Source: Candidatus Macondimonas diazotrophica | GTDB lineage: Bacteria; Pseudomonadota; Gammaproteobacteria; UBA5335 | DNA length: 64,000 nucleotides | Direction: 5' to 3' | Assembly: GCF_004684205.1 (NCBI RefSeq) | Contig: NZ_SRIO01000003.1 | Coordinates: 62,001 to 126,000, forward strand | Part shown: piece by piece, positions 37,006 to 45,812 of the stretch | Layout: each line of letters starts with the position of its first letter | How positions within the stretch are numbered: the stretch's first letter is position 1 | Position numbers and translations under genes: made by a program | Notes under the pieces: generated by a model | Told to the model about the DNA's origin: nothing | What the model saw: the letters and a program-made list of their open reading frames with translations, nothing else | The model's database searches: none

Positions 37006-38487
37006 CTAGCAGGCCTTCGCCGATCCGTCCAATCCGGCCGCGATCTCCAAGGCGTTAACGGCAGTCGGTGGGAATGCTTGATGCGGTACGAGAAGGGCAT
37101 TGGCTGCAGACCGGGCGCGGCGCCGTCCTTCCGCGAGATCCTGAGCCAGTCGATAGGTGTATTCCTGGCAGTTTATTTGGATGGTGTGACGCGGACTTGC
37201 CACGAAACGACGCTTCATGCGCCGGTGTTCGGTCTGCATCCGCAGGGCCATTTCATCCGCCGTTGGCGGGTGATATTGGCCCGTGAGGTATTCCGCCATC
37301 CAGCGGGACTGTTCGTCGGCGATCGGCATCATGGCGCAGAACGGTTGCACCAGCCCGAGGAACAGCAGATCGGGATAGCGGGGGTCGATCATGCGCTGAT
37401 AAAGCGCGATATCGTTGTCTGGTGCGCTGATCAGCTGTTCATCAAGGAAGGGGAAGCGGATGCGGTAGCCGGTGCAATAGATGATGGCCTGCGCCGCTTC
37501 GACCGAGTCGTCTGCGAAACGGATCCGATCCCCCAGCAACTCGGCGATGGGTGGTTTCGGCAGAACATCGCCACTGCCTAGACGGATGTGAATTTCGCTG
37601 GAGATAGTCGGATGCTGTTGACCGAACCAGCCTTTCGGTCGAGGTAATCCATAGCGTTCCGGGCGGCCGACCAAGAGATTCAATCCCAGGGTCGCCAATG
37701 GGTAGAGCAGCCGGTCAAAGACCGCATCGGGCAACGACCAGAGCAGGCGCTCAAGCAGACCGGGGTGATTGCTTGGATGACGCAGCAGAATGTCATAGAC
37801 CAGCTTGCTTCCCAGATATTTGGGGAGGATGTAGGTGCCTGAGCGTACAGAGAGATAAACCGCTTCAGCGTTTTCCTTGTGACCCAGTTCGGATGCAATG
37901 TCCATGGCCGAGTTGCCCATGCCGACAACGACGACGCGTTTGCCCCGCAAGTCATGGGGATTCGCGGGATCGACGTAGTCATGGGCGTGCATTTGAATCC
38001 CGTCGAAACGGCCAGATGGCAGCGGCTTCGGCCAGAGAGGATCCCAGTGATGGCCATTGGCGACCACGACCGCATCGAACTCCGCTTTGCTTCCATCACC
38101 GAGATGAACGGTCCAGCCGCCTTGCGCGCGACGTTCACAGCGGGTCACGGTTGTGCCGAGCCGGATGGTGTCGCGCAGGCCGAAATGATCGACGAACGAT
38201 TCAAAGTATGCCGCGACCTGCGCATGCCCCGGAAAGTCGGGATAGTCCGCTGGCATCGGGAAATCCCGGTAACCCATTTGTGTGCGGGACGTATTGATGT
38301 GCAGTGAGCGGTAGGCCGCAGACCCGCCATTGGCGGCTGACTTATTAGTGAAGGCCCACATCCCGCCAATGCGATCGGCGGATTCATAGCAGACATAGGG
38401 CAGGCCATAGGCCTTGAAGTTGCGGCAAGCGGCAATTCCACTGGAGCCCGCGCCGATAATGCAGACACGTGGCAAGTCGGAATTCAT
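37006..38487 (-). CDS. Flavin-containing monooxygenase (FMO/BVMO-like)
   Basis: This 493-residue FAD- and NADPH-binding monooxygenase has the first dinucleotide motif GAGSSG (12-17), the FMO fingerprint FxGxxxHxxxY at 161-171 (Phe161, Gly163, His167, Tyr171) and the NADPH motif GMGNSA (189-194). The family inserts oxygen into N, S or C centres; relatives include Baeyer-Villiger and alkane-related enzymes. The start at 38487 follows CAAGGAGG. It is a single-gene unit with its own terminator. The substrate is unknown; the nearby lipid genes suggest a hydrophobic one. Confidence 0.9.
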   Translation of the reverse strand: MNSDLPRVCIIGAGSSGIAACRNFKAYGLPYVCYESADRIGGMWAFTNKSAANGGSAAYRSLHINTSRTQMGYRDFPMPADYPDFPGHAQVAAYFESFVDHFGLRDTIRLGTTVTRCERRAQGGWTVHLGDGSKAEFDAVVVANGHHWDPLWPKPLPSGRFDGIQMHAHDYVDPANPHDLRGKRVVVVGMGNSAMDIASELGHKENAEAVYLSVRSGTYILPKYLGSKLVYDILLRHPSNHPGLLERLLWSLPDAVFDRLLYPLATLGLNLLVGRPERYGLPRPKGWFGQQHPTISSEIHIRLGSGDVLPKPPIAELLGDRIRFADDSVEAAQAIIYCTGYRIRFPFLDEQLISAPDNDIALYQRMIDPRYPDLLFLGLVQPFCAMMPIADEQSRWMAEYLTGQYHPPTADEMALRMQTEHRRMKRRFVASPRHTIQINCQEYTYRLAQDLAEGRRRARSAANALLVPHQAFPPTAVNALEIAAGLDGSAKAC

Positions 38488-38629
38488 AATGGGATGCCTC
38501 CTTGTCCGGATATGCGGAATTTGCCGGATGCCTTTCGCTTTGATCGACCATGGCAAGTTGCCCCATTAATGGCCGTTTGCCGCCTTGAATCGGCCAGATG
38601 GGCGCCTCCTGAAGCGCCATTCAACAGCG

Positions 38630-38647
38630 GCATGACTTGGGTCATGC
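38630..38647. promoter_or_regulatory. Inverted repeat between the monooxygenase and rmuC
   Basis: GCATGAC and GTCATGC (38630-38636, 38641-38647) form a perfect 7-base inverted repeat with a 4-base centre. There is no T-run on either side, so an operator for one of the two divergent genes is more likely than a terminator. The regulator is unknown. Confidence 0.45.
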
Positions 38648-38705
38648 AACAAGGGCCAATGTGTGCCTGGCAATCGCTCACTGTAAACCAAAACGGGACC
38701 GACTC

Positions 38706-40190
38706 ATGAGGTGGGAGCTGATATTGGCAATAGGACTGGGTGTGATCGCCGTGGTGCTTGGCATCCTGGTTGTTCATCTGCGTGCGCGCCTGAATGTCGA
38801 AAAGCGCCTGCGGCAACGGGCCGATCAGGCGCATGCCGCAGGGTTGGAGCAGGCCGGGCAGGCCGAACGCCAACTGCGCAACGAGATCGAGCACCGCGCG
38901 CGCGCGGAGAGTCGCATCACGCACCTTTCCGAGCTATCCATGCGCCAGGCCCAGTTACAGGAGGCCGTGACGGACTTGCGCGCCAACAACGCGGAGCTGC
39001 AGGAACGACTGGAGCAGGAGCGGCGGGGGGCAGCGGAAAAGCTTGCCTTGCTCGAGGACGCCCGCCTGCGCCTGGCGGATGCCTTCAAGGCACTTTCGGT
39101 CGATGCCCTTCAGTCCAACAATCAACGATTTCTCGAACTGGCGCGCGAGAATCTGGGGCATTTCCAACAGCGCGCTCAGGGTGATCTGGAGGCGCGGCAA
39201 AAGGCGATGGACAGCCTCATCAAGCCCATCTCCGAATCGTTGACCAAGGTCGAAACGCGCATCGGGGAGGTCGAGAAAGCCCGCATCGATGCCTATAGCG
39301 CGCTGGACCAGCAGCTCAAAGCACTGCTCCAGCACCATCTGCCGCAATTGCATCGTGAAACGGCCAGCCTGGTGCAGGCGCTACGCCAACCGGCGGTGCG
39401 AGGCCGTTGGGGCGAAATCCAGCTCAAGCGCGTGGTCGAGCTGGCCGGCATGCTGGAACACTGCGATTTCACCGAGCAAACAAGCATGGCTGGCGAAGGG
39501 GGGCGGCTCCGGCCGGATCTGGTGGTTCGTCTGCCAGGCGGCAAGCGCATCGCGGTGGATGCCAAGACGCCATTGGATGCCTACTTTACCGCAGCAGAAC
39601 TGGAATCCCAGGGGCATCCGGGTGAAGCGGAACGCAAAGTGGCCGAACACGCGCGGCAACTGCGGGATCATATCCGCAAGCTGGCGGAAAAGTCCTATTG
39701 GGAATATCTGTCCGGGGAGTATGGTGTCAGTCCCGAGTTCGTTGTGTTGTTCGTTCCGGGCGAGGCTTTCTACAGTGCGGCCTTGAAGGCCGATCCGTCG
39801 CTGATCGAGCTGGGTGTCGAGCAGCGGGTGATTCTGGCCACCCCGACCACCCTGATTGCCCTGTTGAAGGCCGTTGCCTACGGCTGGCGCCAAGAGCGAA
39901 TGGCCGAGAATGCACAGGCGATCAGCGACCTGGGCAAGGAGCTCTACAAACGTGTGGTGACGCTGGCGGATCACTGGGCTCGTCTGGGCAAGAATCTGGG
40001 GCAGGCAACCGATGCCTACAACAAGGCGACCGCGGCACTGGAAAGTCGGGTGCTGGTCTCCGCGCGGCGGTTCCGCGACCTGCATGTCGCGGTTGAAGCG
40101 CCGGATGTGTCGACGCTCGACCCGGTCGATCAGGTGCCGCGTGTGCTTCAGGCGCCTGAAATTACGGATGCATCGCCGGGCGATCCATGA
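38706..40190 (+). CDS. rmuC: RmuC-family DNA recombination protein
   Basis: This 494-residue protein has one N-terminal helix (about 5-25), a long coiled coil (about 30-230, Glu/Arg/Gln rich) and the RmuC nuclease-like domain (RGRWGEIQLKRVVELAGM, VDAKTPLDAYF, and EFVVLFVPGEAFYSAALK). RmuC limits recombination between short inverted repeats, and the core resembles PD-(D/E)XK nucleases. The ATG at 38706 is chosen because it places the membrane helix at the N-terminus; the Shine-Dalgarno site is weak. It is a stand-alone gene. Confidence 0.94.
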   Translation: MRWELILAIGLGVIAVVLGILVVHLRARLNVEKRLRQRADQAHAAGLEQAGQAERQLRNEIEHRARAESRITHLSELSMRQAQLQEAVTDLRANNAELQERLEQERRGAAEKLALLEDARLRLADAFKALSVDALQSNNQRFLELARENLGHFQQRAQGDLEARQKAMDSLIKPISESLTKVETRIGEVEKARIDAYSALDQQLKALLQHHLPQLHRETASLVQALRQPAVRGRWGEIQLKRVVELAGMLEHCDFTEQTSMAGEGGRLRPDLVVRLPGGKRIAVDAKTPLDAYFTAAELESQGHPGEAERKVAEHARQLRDHIRKLAEKSYWEYLSGEYGVSPEFVVLFVPGEAFYSAALKADPSLIELGVEQRVILATPTTLIALLKAVAYGWRQERMAENAQAISDLGKELYKRVVTLADHWARLGKNLGQATDAYNKATAALESRVLVSARRFRDLHVAVEAPDVSTLDPVDQVPRVLQAPEITDASPGDP

Positions 40191-40201
40191 TTCGATGCGT
40201 C

Positions 40202-40226
40202 AAGAAAAGGCCCCCGAAGGGGCCTT
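40202..40226 (-). terminator. Terminator with UUCG tetraloop between rmuC and the thiolase gene
   Basis: The stem AAGGCCCC/GGGGCCTT (40207-40214, 40219-40226) reads on the minus strand as a GC stem closed by TTCG and followed by TTTTCTT. This terminates the minus-strand thiolase gene. The hairpin is also 17 bases after the rmuC stop but lacks a T-run in that direction. Confidence 0.88.
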
Positions 40227-40270
40227 GAGGAAAACCCTCGGCCTGCGCCGGTTGTTGGAGTGGCTCGGGC

Positions 40271-41449
40271 TTAGACGCTGTAAAGCGTTACGACGCAGGC
40301 GCCGCCCAGTCCCAGATTGTGTTGAAGTCCGACCTTGGCGCCTTCGACTTGGCGTTTGTCAGCCTGGCCACGTAACTGCCAACACATTTCCGCGCATTGG
40401 GCCAAACCCGTCGCGCCCAGTGGATGGCCCTTGGAGAGGAGGCCGCCCGAGGGGTTGACCACCCATTGGCCACCGTAGGTCACGTTGCCCTCATCGATCA
40501 GCTGCTCGGCACCGCCCGGCTCGCACAGGCCCAAGGCCTCGTACGTGATCAACTCATTCGCCGTGAAGCAGTCGTGCAGCTCGATGACGTCCACATCCTG
40601 CGGGCCCAGACCGGACTGCTCGTAGACTTGGCGCGCGGCTTCTTTGGTCATGTCATAGCCGACGACCTTGATCATCGATGCTTCGTTGAAGGAAGACGGC
40701 ATGTCGGTGACCATCGACTGGCCGACGATGTAGACCGGCGTGTTCTTCGCATGTTTCTTCGCGAATTCCTCGGAGCACACGATCGCCGCCCCGGCGCCGC
40801 AGGTGGGCGGGCAGCACTGCAGCCGGGTGATGGGGCCGTAGTAGTGTGGCGATTCGAGGACCTCTTCCACGGTCAGGGGATCATGGAAGATGGAGCGTGG
40901 ATTATTCAGCGCATGCTGTCGGTTCTTGACGGCGATCTTGGCGAAGGCTTCGTTGGAAGTACCGTATTTTTCCTGGTGTTCGCGTCCGGCCCCGCCGAAG
41001 AGCTGGGCGGTGGGCGGCGCGTTGGTGAATTTTTGGGCCTTGAACATCACGCCCATATGCTTGTCCATCGGGTTCAGGCGATCGGTGTACTTGGCGCCCA
41101 GGGCGCCCTTTTCCATCTTTTCGAACCCCATCGCCATCACGCATTCGGCGATACCGCCTTCGACCAGTTGCTTGGCCAGCATCAGGGCGGTTGAACCGGT
41201 GGAGCAGTTGTTGTTGACGTTGTAGATCGGGATGCCGGTCAGGCCGAGCTCGTACATGGCGCGCTCGCCCGAGGTGCTCTCCCCATAGACGTAGCCGACC
41301 ACGGCCTGTTCGACCAGATCATAGGGAATTCCGGCATCTTCCAGGGCCTGTTGCCCTGCCGCCTTGGCCATCATGTGATAGTCCGGGCTGCTGCCGGGCT
41401 TGGCGAACTGGGTCATGCCATTGCCGATGACACACACTTTGCGTCCCAT
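40271..41449 (-). CDS. SCPx-type thiolase (lipid-transfer-protein/thiolase family)
   Basis: This 392-residue thiolase has the nucleophile Cys82 in [14 protein letters not shown], the [10 protein letters not shown] segment, and the GHP and C-terminal Cys motifs ([20 protein letters not shown]). The NNNCSTGS signature is that of the SCP-x/lipid-transfer thiolases, which cleave 3-oxoacyl-CoAs with branched or steroid side chains. The start at 41449 follows GGAGGAGACGATT. Next upstream on the same strand is a MFE-2-like hydroxyacyl-CoA dehydrogenase, the preceding step of the same pathway. Confidence 0.92.
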   Translation of the reverse strand: MGRKVCVIGNGMTQFAKPGSSPDYHMMAKAAGQQALEDAGIPYDLVEQAVVGYVYGESTSGERAMYELGLTGIPIYNVNNNCSTGSTALMLAKQLVEGGIAECVMAMGFEKMEKGALGAKYTDRLNPMDKHMGVMFKAQKFTNAPPTAQLFGGAGREHQEKYGTSNEAFAKIAVKNRQHALNNPRSIFHDPLTVEEVLESPHYYGPITRLQCCPPTCGAGAAIVCSEEFAKKHAKNTPVYIVGQSMVTDMPSSFNEASMIKVVGYDMTKEAARQVYEQSGLGPQDVDVIELHDCFTANELITYEALGLCEPGGAEQLIDEGNVTYGGQWVVNPSGGLLSKGHPLGATGLAQCAEMCWQLRGQADKRQVEGAKVGLQHNLGLGGACVVTLYSV

Positions 41450-41503
41450 AATCGTCTCCTCCATATCAATGTGATTTTTATGGGAAAATTCGTTGAGCAA
41501 GGA

Positions 41504-41522
41504 GGACGGCCCCTCGCCGTCC
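41504..41522. other. Stem-loop between the MFE-2-like dehydrogenase and thiolase genes
   Basis: GGACGGC and GCCGTCC pair around a 5-base loop in the 92-base gap. On the minus strand there is no T-run, so it may be an mRNA processing or stability element rather than a full terminator. Confidence 0.45.
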
Positions 41523-41541
41523 CCTCTTTTGCTCATCCAGT

Positions 41542-42441
41542 TTAGCGCATGAACGCCATGGTGGATTCCTGGATGTTGCGCACCATCTTGGCGTCGGTGA
41601 AATCGGTCACCGTCTTCCAGTTGTCACGCAGCTCCTCCAGGCTGGCCACGCCGCCTTCGGCTTCGCTCTTGTAGCCGTTGGTGCGGATCCAGCCCAGCTT
41701 GAAGAAGCGACCCGCGCCGACTTCGAACAGCGAGCCGCTTTCCTTGCTTTCCTCGGCGCACAGCCAGCCGACCAGCGGCGCGACGGCTTCCGGGCGCAGC
41801 TTCTCCAGCAGCGGCGGCGGCATCACGGTTTCGGTCATGCGCGAGCGGGCGACCGGGGCGATGACATTGGTATTGATGTTGTACTTCTTGCCTTCGTGGG
41901 CGAGGGTTTGGCCCATGCCATAGAGGCCCAACTTGGCCGCCGAGTAGTTGGTCTGGCCGAAGTTGCCATAGATGCCGGCAGCCGAAGCGGTCAGGATGAC
42001 GCGGCCGTAGGATTGTTCGCGGAAGAAGGGCCAGGCCGCCTTGGTCATGCAGAAGGCGCCGCGCAGATGCACTTCCATGATCTTGTCCCAGTCGTCTTCG
42101 GTCATCTTGGCGAAAGACACATCGCGCAGGATGCCGGCATTGTTGATCAGCATATGCACGCTGCCAAAGGCGTCCTTGGCGACCTGCATGGTCTTTTCGG
42201 CGCCTTCCATGGTCGAGACCGACTCATAGCTGGCCACGGCCTTGCCGCCCATTTCGACGATTTCGTCGACGACCTTGTCGGCTGCGGACTTGCTGGCGCC
42301 TTCGCCGCTGAAGCTGCCGCCGAGGTCATTGACGACCACGTTGGCGCCGCGCGAGGCGAACAGCAGACAATAGGCGCGGCCCAGCGAGCCGCCGCCGCCG
42401 GTGACCACTACCGTCTTGCCGTCATAACGTACTTCGGACAT
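41542..42441 (-). CDS. (3R)-hydroxyacyl-CoA dehydrogenase, MFE-2/HSD17B4-like SDR
   Basis: This 299-residue short-chain dehydrogenase has the nucleotide motif [11 protein letters not shown] (14-24), NNAG (100-103) and the catalytic set Ser153, Tyr166 and Lys170 ([20 protein letters not shown]). It closely resembles the first domain of eukaryotic peroxisomal multifunctional enzyme 2, for example [37 protein letters not shown] and [16 protein letters not shown]. The terminal NIQESTMAF matches the end of that domain. It should oxidise (3R)-hydroxyacyl-CoA to the 3-oxo form, feeding the SCPx-type thiolase next to it. No MaoC-type hydratase is in this window. Confidence 0.92.
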   Translation of the reverse strand: MSEVRYDGKTVVVTGGGGSLGRAYCLLFASRGANVVVNDLGGSFSGEGASKSAADKVVDEIVEMGGKAVASYESVSTMEGAEKTMQVAKDAFGSVHMLINNAGILRDVSFAKMTEDDWDKIMEVHLRGAFCMTKAAWPFFREQSYGRVILTASAAGIYGNFGQTNYSAAKLGLYGMGQTLAHEGKKYNINTNVIAPVARSRMTETVMPPPLLEKLRPEAVAPLVGWLCAEESKESGSLFEVGAGRFFKLGWIRTNGYKSEAEGGVASLEELRDNWKTVTDFTDAKMVRNIQESTMAFMR

Positions 42442-42507
42442 TGGAATGCTCCCTTGGAGGTTGGTTTGCGATAAAACGCCGACCTGCTGGATCGCAGTCC
42501 ACTGTTT

Positions 42508-42951
42508 TCAGGTCAGCAAGAAATGAACACGGGCCACGGCCACAGGCGCGGCAGGATCATGTTGCCAGCAGGTGGCCGTGACATGAGCGATGCGCCGCCC
42601 CTGACGCGTGACTTCGCAGCGGGCGTGGGTATCCACCGCCCGTGCCGAACGCAGGTAGTCGACGCAGAAATCGATGGTCTTGGGCATCTGGGTGGATTCC
42701 CGGGTCCACATCAGGTGGACAATGGCGCTGTTCTCCAGAAATCCGCCGATGACGCCACCGTGCAATGCCGGCAGGGCGATGTTGCCGATGTTCTTTTTCT
42801 GGAAAGGCAGGTGGAATACCGGGCTTCCCGCCTCATCAAGTGCCATCACCATCCCGATCAGCCGTGCGTACGGGATATGCTCCATGAGCCGGGTGAGATC
42901 GCCCTGCTGTCGGGCGTTCGATATGATTTGATCGAATTCCATGACGGTCAT
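42508..42951 (-). CDS. PaaI-family hotdog thioesterase (second)
   Basis: This 147-residue hotdog-fold protein has the active-site helix ALHGGVIGGFLENSAIVHLM and the strand KTIDFCVDYLRSARAVDTHA. Such proteins hydrolyse acyl- or aryl-CoA thioesters. Its start overlaps the stop of the other hotdog gene by 4 bases (ATGs at 42951 and 42942 are possible). Paired half-size thioesterases may form a mixed assembly. It lies 66 bases before the MFE-2-like gene and is probably in the same operon. Confidence 0.9.
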   Translation of the reverse strand: MTVMEFDQIISNARQQGDLTRLMEHIPYARLIGMVMALDEAGSPVFHLPFQKKNIGNIALPALHGGVIGGFLENSAIVHLMWTRESTQMPKTIDFCVDYLRSARAVDTHARCEVTRQGRRIAHVTATCWQHDPAAPVAVARVHFLLT

Positions 42952-43436
42952 TGCCCTTCACGCGGCGGGAACGGTCGCTTGGGGTTCGAACTCGAACGCA
43001 TGAAGGTAGCGACACTGGTCGCGACGAGATCGTCTGCGTTGCGTTGATAGGCCGTGGCGCGCACGAAGGCAATCTGTCGGGTCAGCCGGTAGCATTCGGC
43101 GCGGGCGAACAAATCCTCTCCGGTGACGGCGGGCTTGAGAAAGTCGAGGCGCAGATCAAGCGTCGCGATCGCTTCCATGCGGGGCAGACGGCAAAAGACC
43201 GCTAAGCCGCAGGTGCTGTCGATCAATGAGGTGAGTACCCCTCCGTGCAATACGCCAGTCTTGGGGTTGCCGACCAGTTCCGGGCGGTAGGGCACCTTCA
43301 GGATCCCCCAGCCTGGCCCCATGTCGACGACCTCGAGACCCAGCTCTTTGGAATGCGGGATGGCATTGAAGAAGCCGCCGTGGAGGCGGCGCACCTGGTC
43401 GGGATCTCGCTCGAACAGGGACGTCTCGTCGGACAT
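42948..43436 (-). CDS. PaaI-family hotdog thioesterase (first)
   Basis: This 162-residue hotdog-fold protein has the PaaI signature GVLHGGVLTSLIDSTCGLAV and the strand LDLRLDFLKPAVTGEDLFA. The His-Gly-Gly and Asp of the helix form the expected thioesterase site. It opens a minus-strand run of lipid genes: two thioesterases, a MFE-2-like dehydrogenase and an SCPx-type thiolase. Acyl-CoA release or rescue of dead-end CoA esters is a reasonable role; the substrate is unknown. Confidence 0.92.
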   Translation of the reverse strand: MSDETSLFERDPDQVRRLHGGFFNAIPHSKELGLEVVDMGPGWGILKVPYRPELVGNPKTGVLHGGVLTSLIDSTCGLAVFCRLPRMEAIATLDLRLDFLKPAVTGEDLFARAECYRLTRQIAFVRATAYQRNADDLVATSVATFMRSSSNPKRPFPPREGQ

Positions 43437-43517
43437 TCAGCAATCCTTGCTGCGCTCAGGCTCGTAAGCAATCCAGCAATCATAGGTCAGCGGCGCCGGC
43501 ATGAAAAGCGCGGCGCG

Positions 43518-43979
43518 TCAAAAGATCCCCAATTCCAATCCGGTCGCCAGCGTTTCGCCGAGTGCGCGAGCCTGGGTGAGATGGTCGGCTGTAATCGCGC
43601 CGCGGCAGATCAGTGGATCGTCGATGGGTCGCATGGCATAGCCACGCAGGATGCGTCGGGTGTGCTGGGCTGCACCGCGTCCATCGTTGCCGGCGCTGAT
43701 GAACAGACCATAGGGCAGAGGCTGAATGAGATCCTGTACCGCGTAGTAGGTGCGATCGAAGAAATCCTTGAGACCCCCAGACAGGTAACCTAGATTCTCC
43801 GGCGTGCCGAACAGTACGCCATCGGCCCAGAGCAAATCGCATGCTGCTGCCTCCTTGGCCCAGAGACGCCGGACCGACACACCACCGGTGCCTGTCGCAC
43901 CCTCCATTGCGGCTTCGGCCAGTCGCTCGGTGTTGCCGGTCTGGGAATGAAAGACGATGAGTAGATTCTTGACAGACAA
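43518..43979 (-). CDS. Flavodoxin-family FMN-binding protein
   Basis: This 153-residue protein has the flavodoxin phosphate loop SQTGNT (12-17) and the segments GTPENLGYLSGGLKDFFDRT and YGLFISAGNDGRGA that contact FMN. It resembles NAD(P)H-dependent or low-potential flavodoxin-like reductases rather than long-chain flavodoxin. An electron carrier or quinone/nitro reductase role is possible. It lies 81 bases upstream of the thioesterase pair on the same strand. Confidence 0.88.
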   Translation of the reverse strand: MSVKNLLIVFHSQTGNTERLAEAAMEGATGTGGVSVRRLWAKEAAACDLLWADGVLFGTPENLGYLSGGLKDFFDRTYYAVQDLIQPLPYGLFISAGNDGRGAAQHTRRILRGYAMRPIDDPLICRGAITADHLTQARALGETLATGLELGIF

Positions 43980-44099
43980 TGGATCCGGCCCCCTTGAGGT
44001 TCAGTGTACACCCCCAGGGTTGTCATGAGCGGCATCGGAGGCGGAAGTGCATGATGTTAGGATGGCGCCCTGATCCGGATCCTCTTACAGGAGTAACGA

Positions 44100-44345
44100 A
44101 TGGCGCTTGAATTCGATGATCGGGTTGCCGCTGCGGCCTTTCGCCGACTCGTGGCGCACTTGCAGGATCGCACGGACGTGCAGAATATCGATTTGATGAA
44201 TCTGGCCGGGTTTTGCCGCAATTGCCTGGCCAGATGGTATGCCGAGGAAAGTGAACGGCTCGGAGAGCCGGTTGACGACTTGCAGGCGCGCGAGCGGATC
44301 TATGGCATGCCGTATTCGGAATGGAAATCGCGTTATCAGAAATAG
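44100..44345 (+). CDS. DUF1244 small protein
   Basis: This 81-residue protein has the DUF1244 hallmark DLMNLAGFCRNCLARWYAEE and the C-terminal GMPYSEWKSRYQ. The family is widespread in proteobacteria, forms a small helical protein with two conserved cysteines (FCRNC) and has no firm function. It starts soon after AGGAG and is followed 33 bases later by the RraA-like gene, probably in one transcript. Confidence 0.92.
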   Translation: MALEFDDRVAAAAFRRLVAHLQDRTDVQNIDLMNLAGFCRNCLARWYAEESERLGEPVDDLQARERIYGMPYSEWKSRYQK

Positions 44346-44378
44346 TCCGCCTGGCGGCTTCACTTCAGGAGATTGTGC

Positions 44379-44861
44379 ATGTCCTATGCGACCACCGATC
44401 TGACCGATGCTCATCCGGAGGCCTTCCAGGTGGCAGAACCGATTTTCCGGGATTTCGGCGGCCGTCTGGCCTTCCATGGCCCGATGGTGACGCTCAAATT
44501 GTTCGAGGACAATGCGCTGGTTCGCGGCACACTGGAAACCCCCGGCGAAGGCCGCGTTCTGGTGGTCGACGGCGGCGGATCGCTGCGCTGTGCGCTGTTG
44601 GGCGATCAGCTCGCCGAGCTGGCTGTCCGGAACGCCTGGGCGGGTGTGGTCGTCTACGGCTGCATTCGGGACTCCGAGGCCATCGGCGGCTTGCCACTGG
44701 GCGTCAAGGCGTTGGCGACGCACCCGGTGAAAAGCATCAAGCGCGGCGAAGGGCAGCGGGATATTCCGGTTCGTTTTGCCGGCATCCAGTTTCGGCCTGG
44801 CGCCTGGCTGTATGCCGACGGTGACGGATTGATCCTGAGCGATCTGCCAATGAGCGCATGA
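44379..44861 (+). CDS. rraA: RraA-family protein (RNase E inhibitor / HMG-aldolase-like)
   Basis: This 160-residue protein has the RraA fold and family motifs [36 protein letters not shown] and [17 protein letters not shown]. Members either bind RNase E and slow mRNA decay or act as 4-hydroxy-4-methyl-2-oxoglutarate/oxaloacetate aldolases. The Arg-Asp of CIRDS is part of the metal site kept in aldolases, so activity cannot be excluded. The start follows CAGGAG. It is convergent with the patatin gene 3 bases away. Confidence 0.92.
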   Translation: MSYATTDLTDAHPEAFQVAEPIFRDFGGRLAFHGPMVTLKLFEDNALVRGTLETPGEGRVLVVDGGGSLRCALLGDQLAELAVRNAWAGVVVYGCIRDSEAIGGLPLGVKALATHPVKSIKRGEGQRDIPVRFAGIQFRPGAWLYADGDGLILSDLPMSA

Positions 44862-44864
44862 GGT

Positions 44865-45803
44865 TCAGGGGCGATCGGCAAGGCCGGTCAAGCGGCGCAA
44901 TTCCTCACCGACCCGTTCGGTTGCCGCCCGGCCTTGTTCGATGGCTTCCTGGGCCCGATAGAACTCCATCAACCCGATGTGACCGAGGCGAGGAGCAATC
45001 TGCCAGTCCGGCGGATCGCCGGCCATGCGACTGCGCGTGATCCGATCCTGCATGATGTTGATCGAGGTGGCCGTGACATCGAACAGGCCGGGCGGCGGGG
45101 AGTCTCCGGTAGCGTGCTCATCGCGGAAGAACGATAGCCATGCGCGTGGATTCCATACGGGCAACGGGGTAGCTGCTTCGGCCACTGCCTTGGTTTCGGT
45201 GGATGGAAGCGGGGGTTGCCGTTGACGTCGGGTCAGAATGTCTCCGTTGAGATTGACCGCGATCACCACATCGGCGCCCATGGCGCGGCATACCGATACG
45301 GGGACGGGATTGACCAGTCCGCCATCCACCAGCCAGCGCCCTTCGGACTGGACCGGGGTGAACAGGCCCGGCAATGCAATCGAGGCGCGGACCGCATCGA
45401 GTACGGGGCCCTGCGTCAGCCAGATTTCCCGCCCGGTCCCGAGGTCGGTGGCAACGGCGGCGAAACGGGGCGAAAAAGTCTCGATCGGCCGTGACCCGAG
45501 TCGTTCATTGAAAAGGGTGAGGGCGCGACGGCCGTGCAGCAGTCCGCTGCCGCTCATGCTCCAATCAAGCATGCGCATGACGTCCAGTCTGCCGAGGCTC
45601 AGCACCCAGCTCTTGAGCTCCTCCAACTCGCCGCCGCAATAGGCTGCGCCGACCAGTGCGCCGATGGACGCGCCAGCCACGATGTCCGGGCGGATTTCCT
45701 GCTGCGCCAGCGCTTCCAGAACGCCGATGTGGGCCCAGCCTCGGGCGGACCCGCTACCCAGCGCCAAGCCGATGCGCAGGGTCACGGTTGCCGCCGTCGG
45801 CAA
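44865..45803 (-). CDS. rssA: Patatin-like phospholipase, RssA type
   Basis: This 312-residue protein has the oxyanion loop GSGSARGWAHIGVL (16-29), the nucleophile elbow GASIG (Ser46) and the catalytic Asp160 in DGGLVNPVPV. This is the RssA/YchK branch of bacterial patatins, expected to hydrolyse lipid acyl esters. The C-terminus is Arg/Glu rich and helical. The stop lies 9 bases from the LysR stop region on the same strand, with LysR upstream. Export signals are absent, so it is cytoplasmic or membrane associated. Confidence 0.9.
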   Translation of the reverse strand: MPTAATVTLRIGLALGSGSARGWAHIGVLEALAQQEIRPDIVAGASIGALVGAAYCGGELEELKSWVLSLGRLDVMRMLDWSMSGSGLLHGRRALTLFNERLGSRPIETFSPRFAAVATDLGTGREIWLTQGPVLDAVRASIALPGLFTPVQSEGRWLVDGGLVNPVPVSVCRAMGADVVIAVNLNGDILTRRQRQPPLPSTETKAVAEAATPLPVWNPRAWLSFFRDEHATGDSPPPGLFDVTATSINIMQDRITRSRMAGDPPDWQIAPRLGHIGLMEFYRAQEAIEQGRAATERVGEELRRLTGLADRP

Positions 45804-45812
45804 GGGTTCGAA

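Noticed and set aside
38488-38705. Possible sigma-54 promoter for the flavin monooxygenase
   Set aside because: TGGCC and GGC elements with the right GG-GC spacing can be found, but the other fixed positions do not match well enough.
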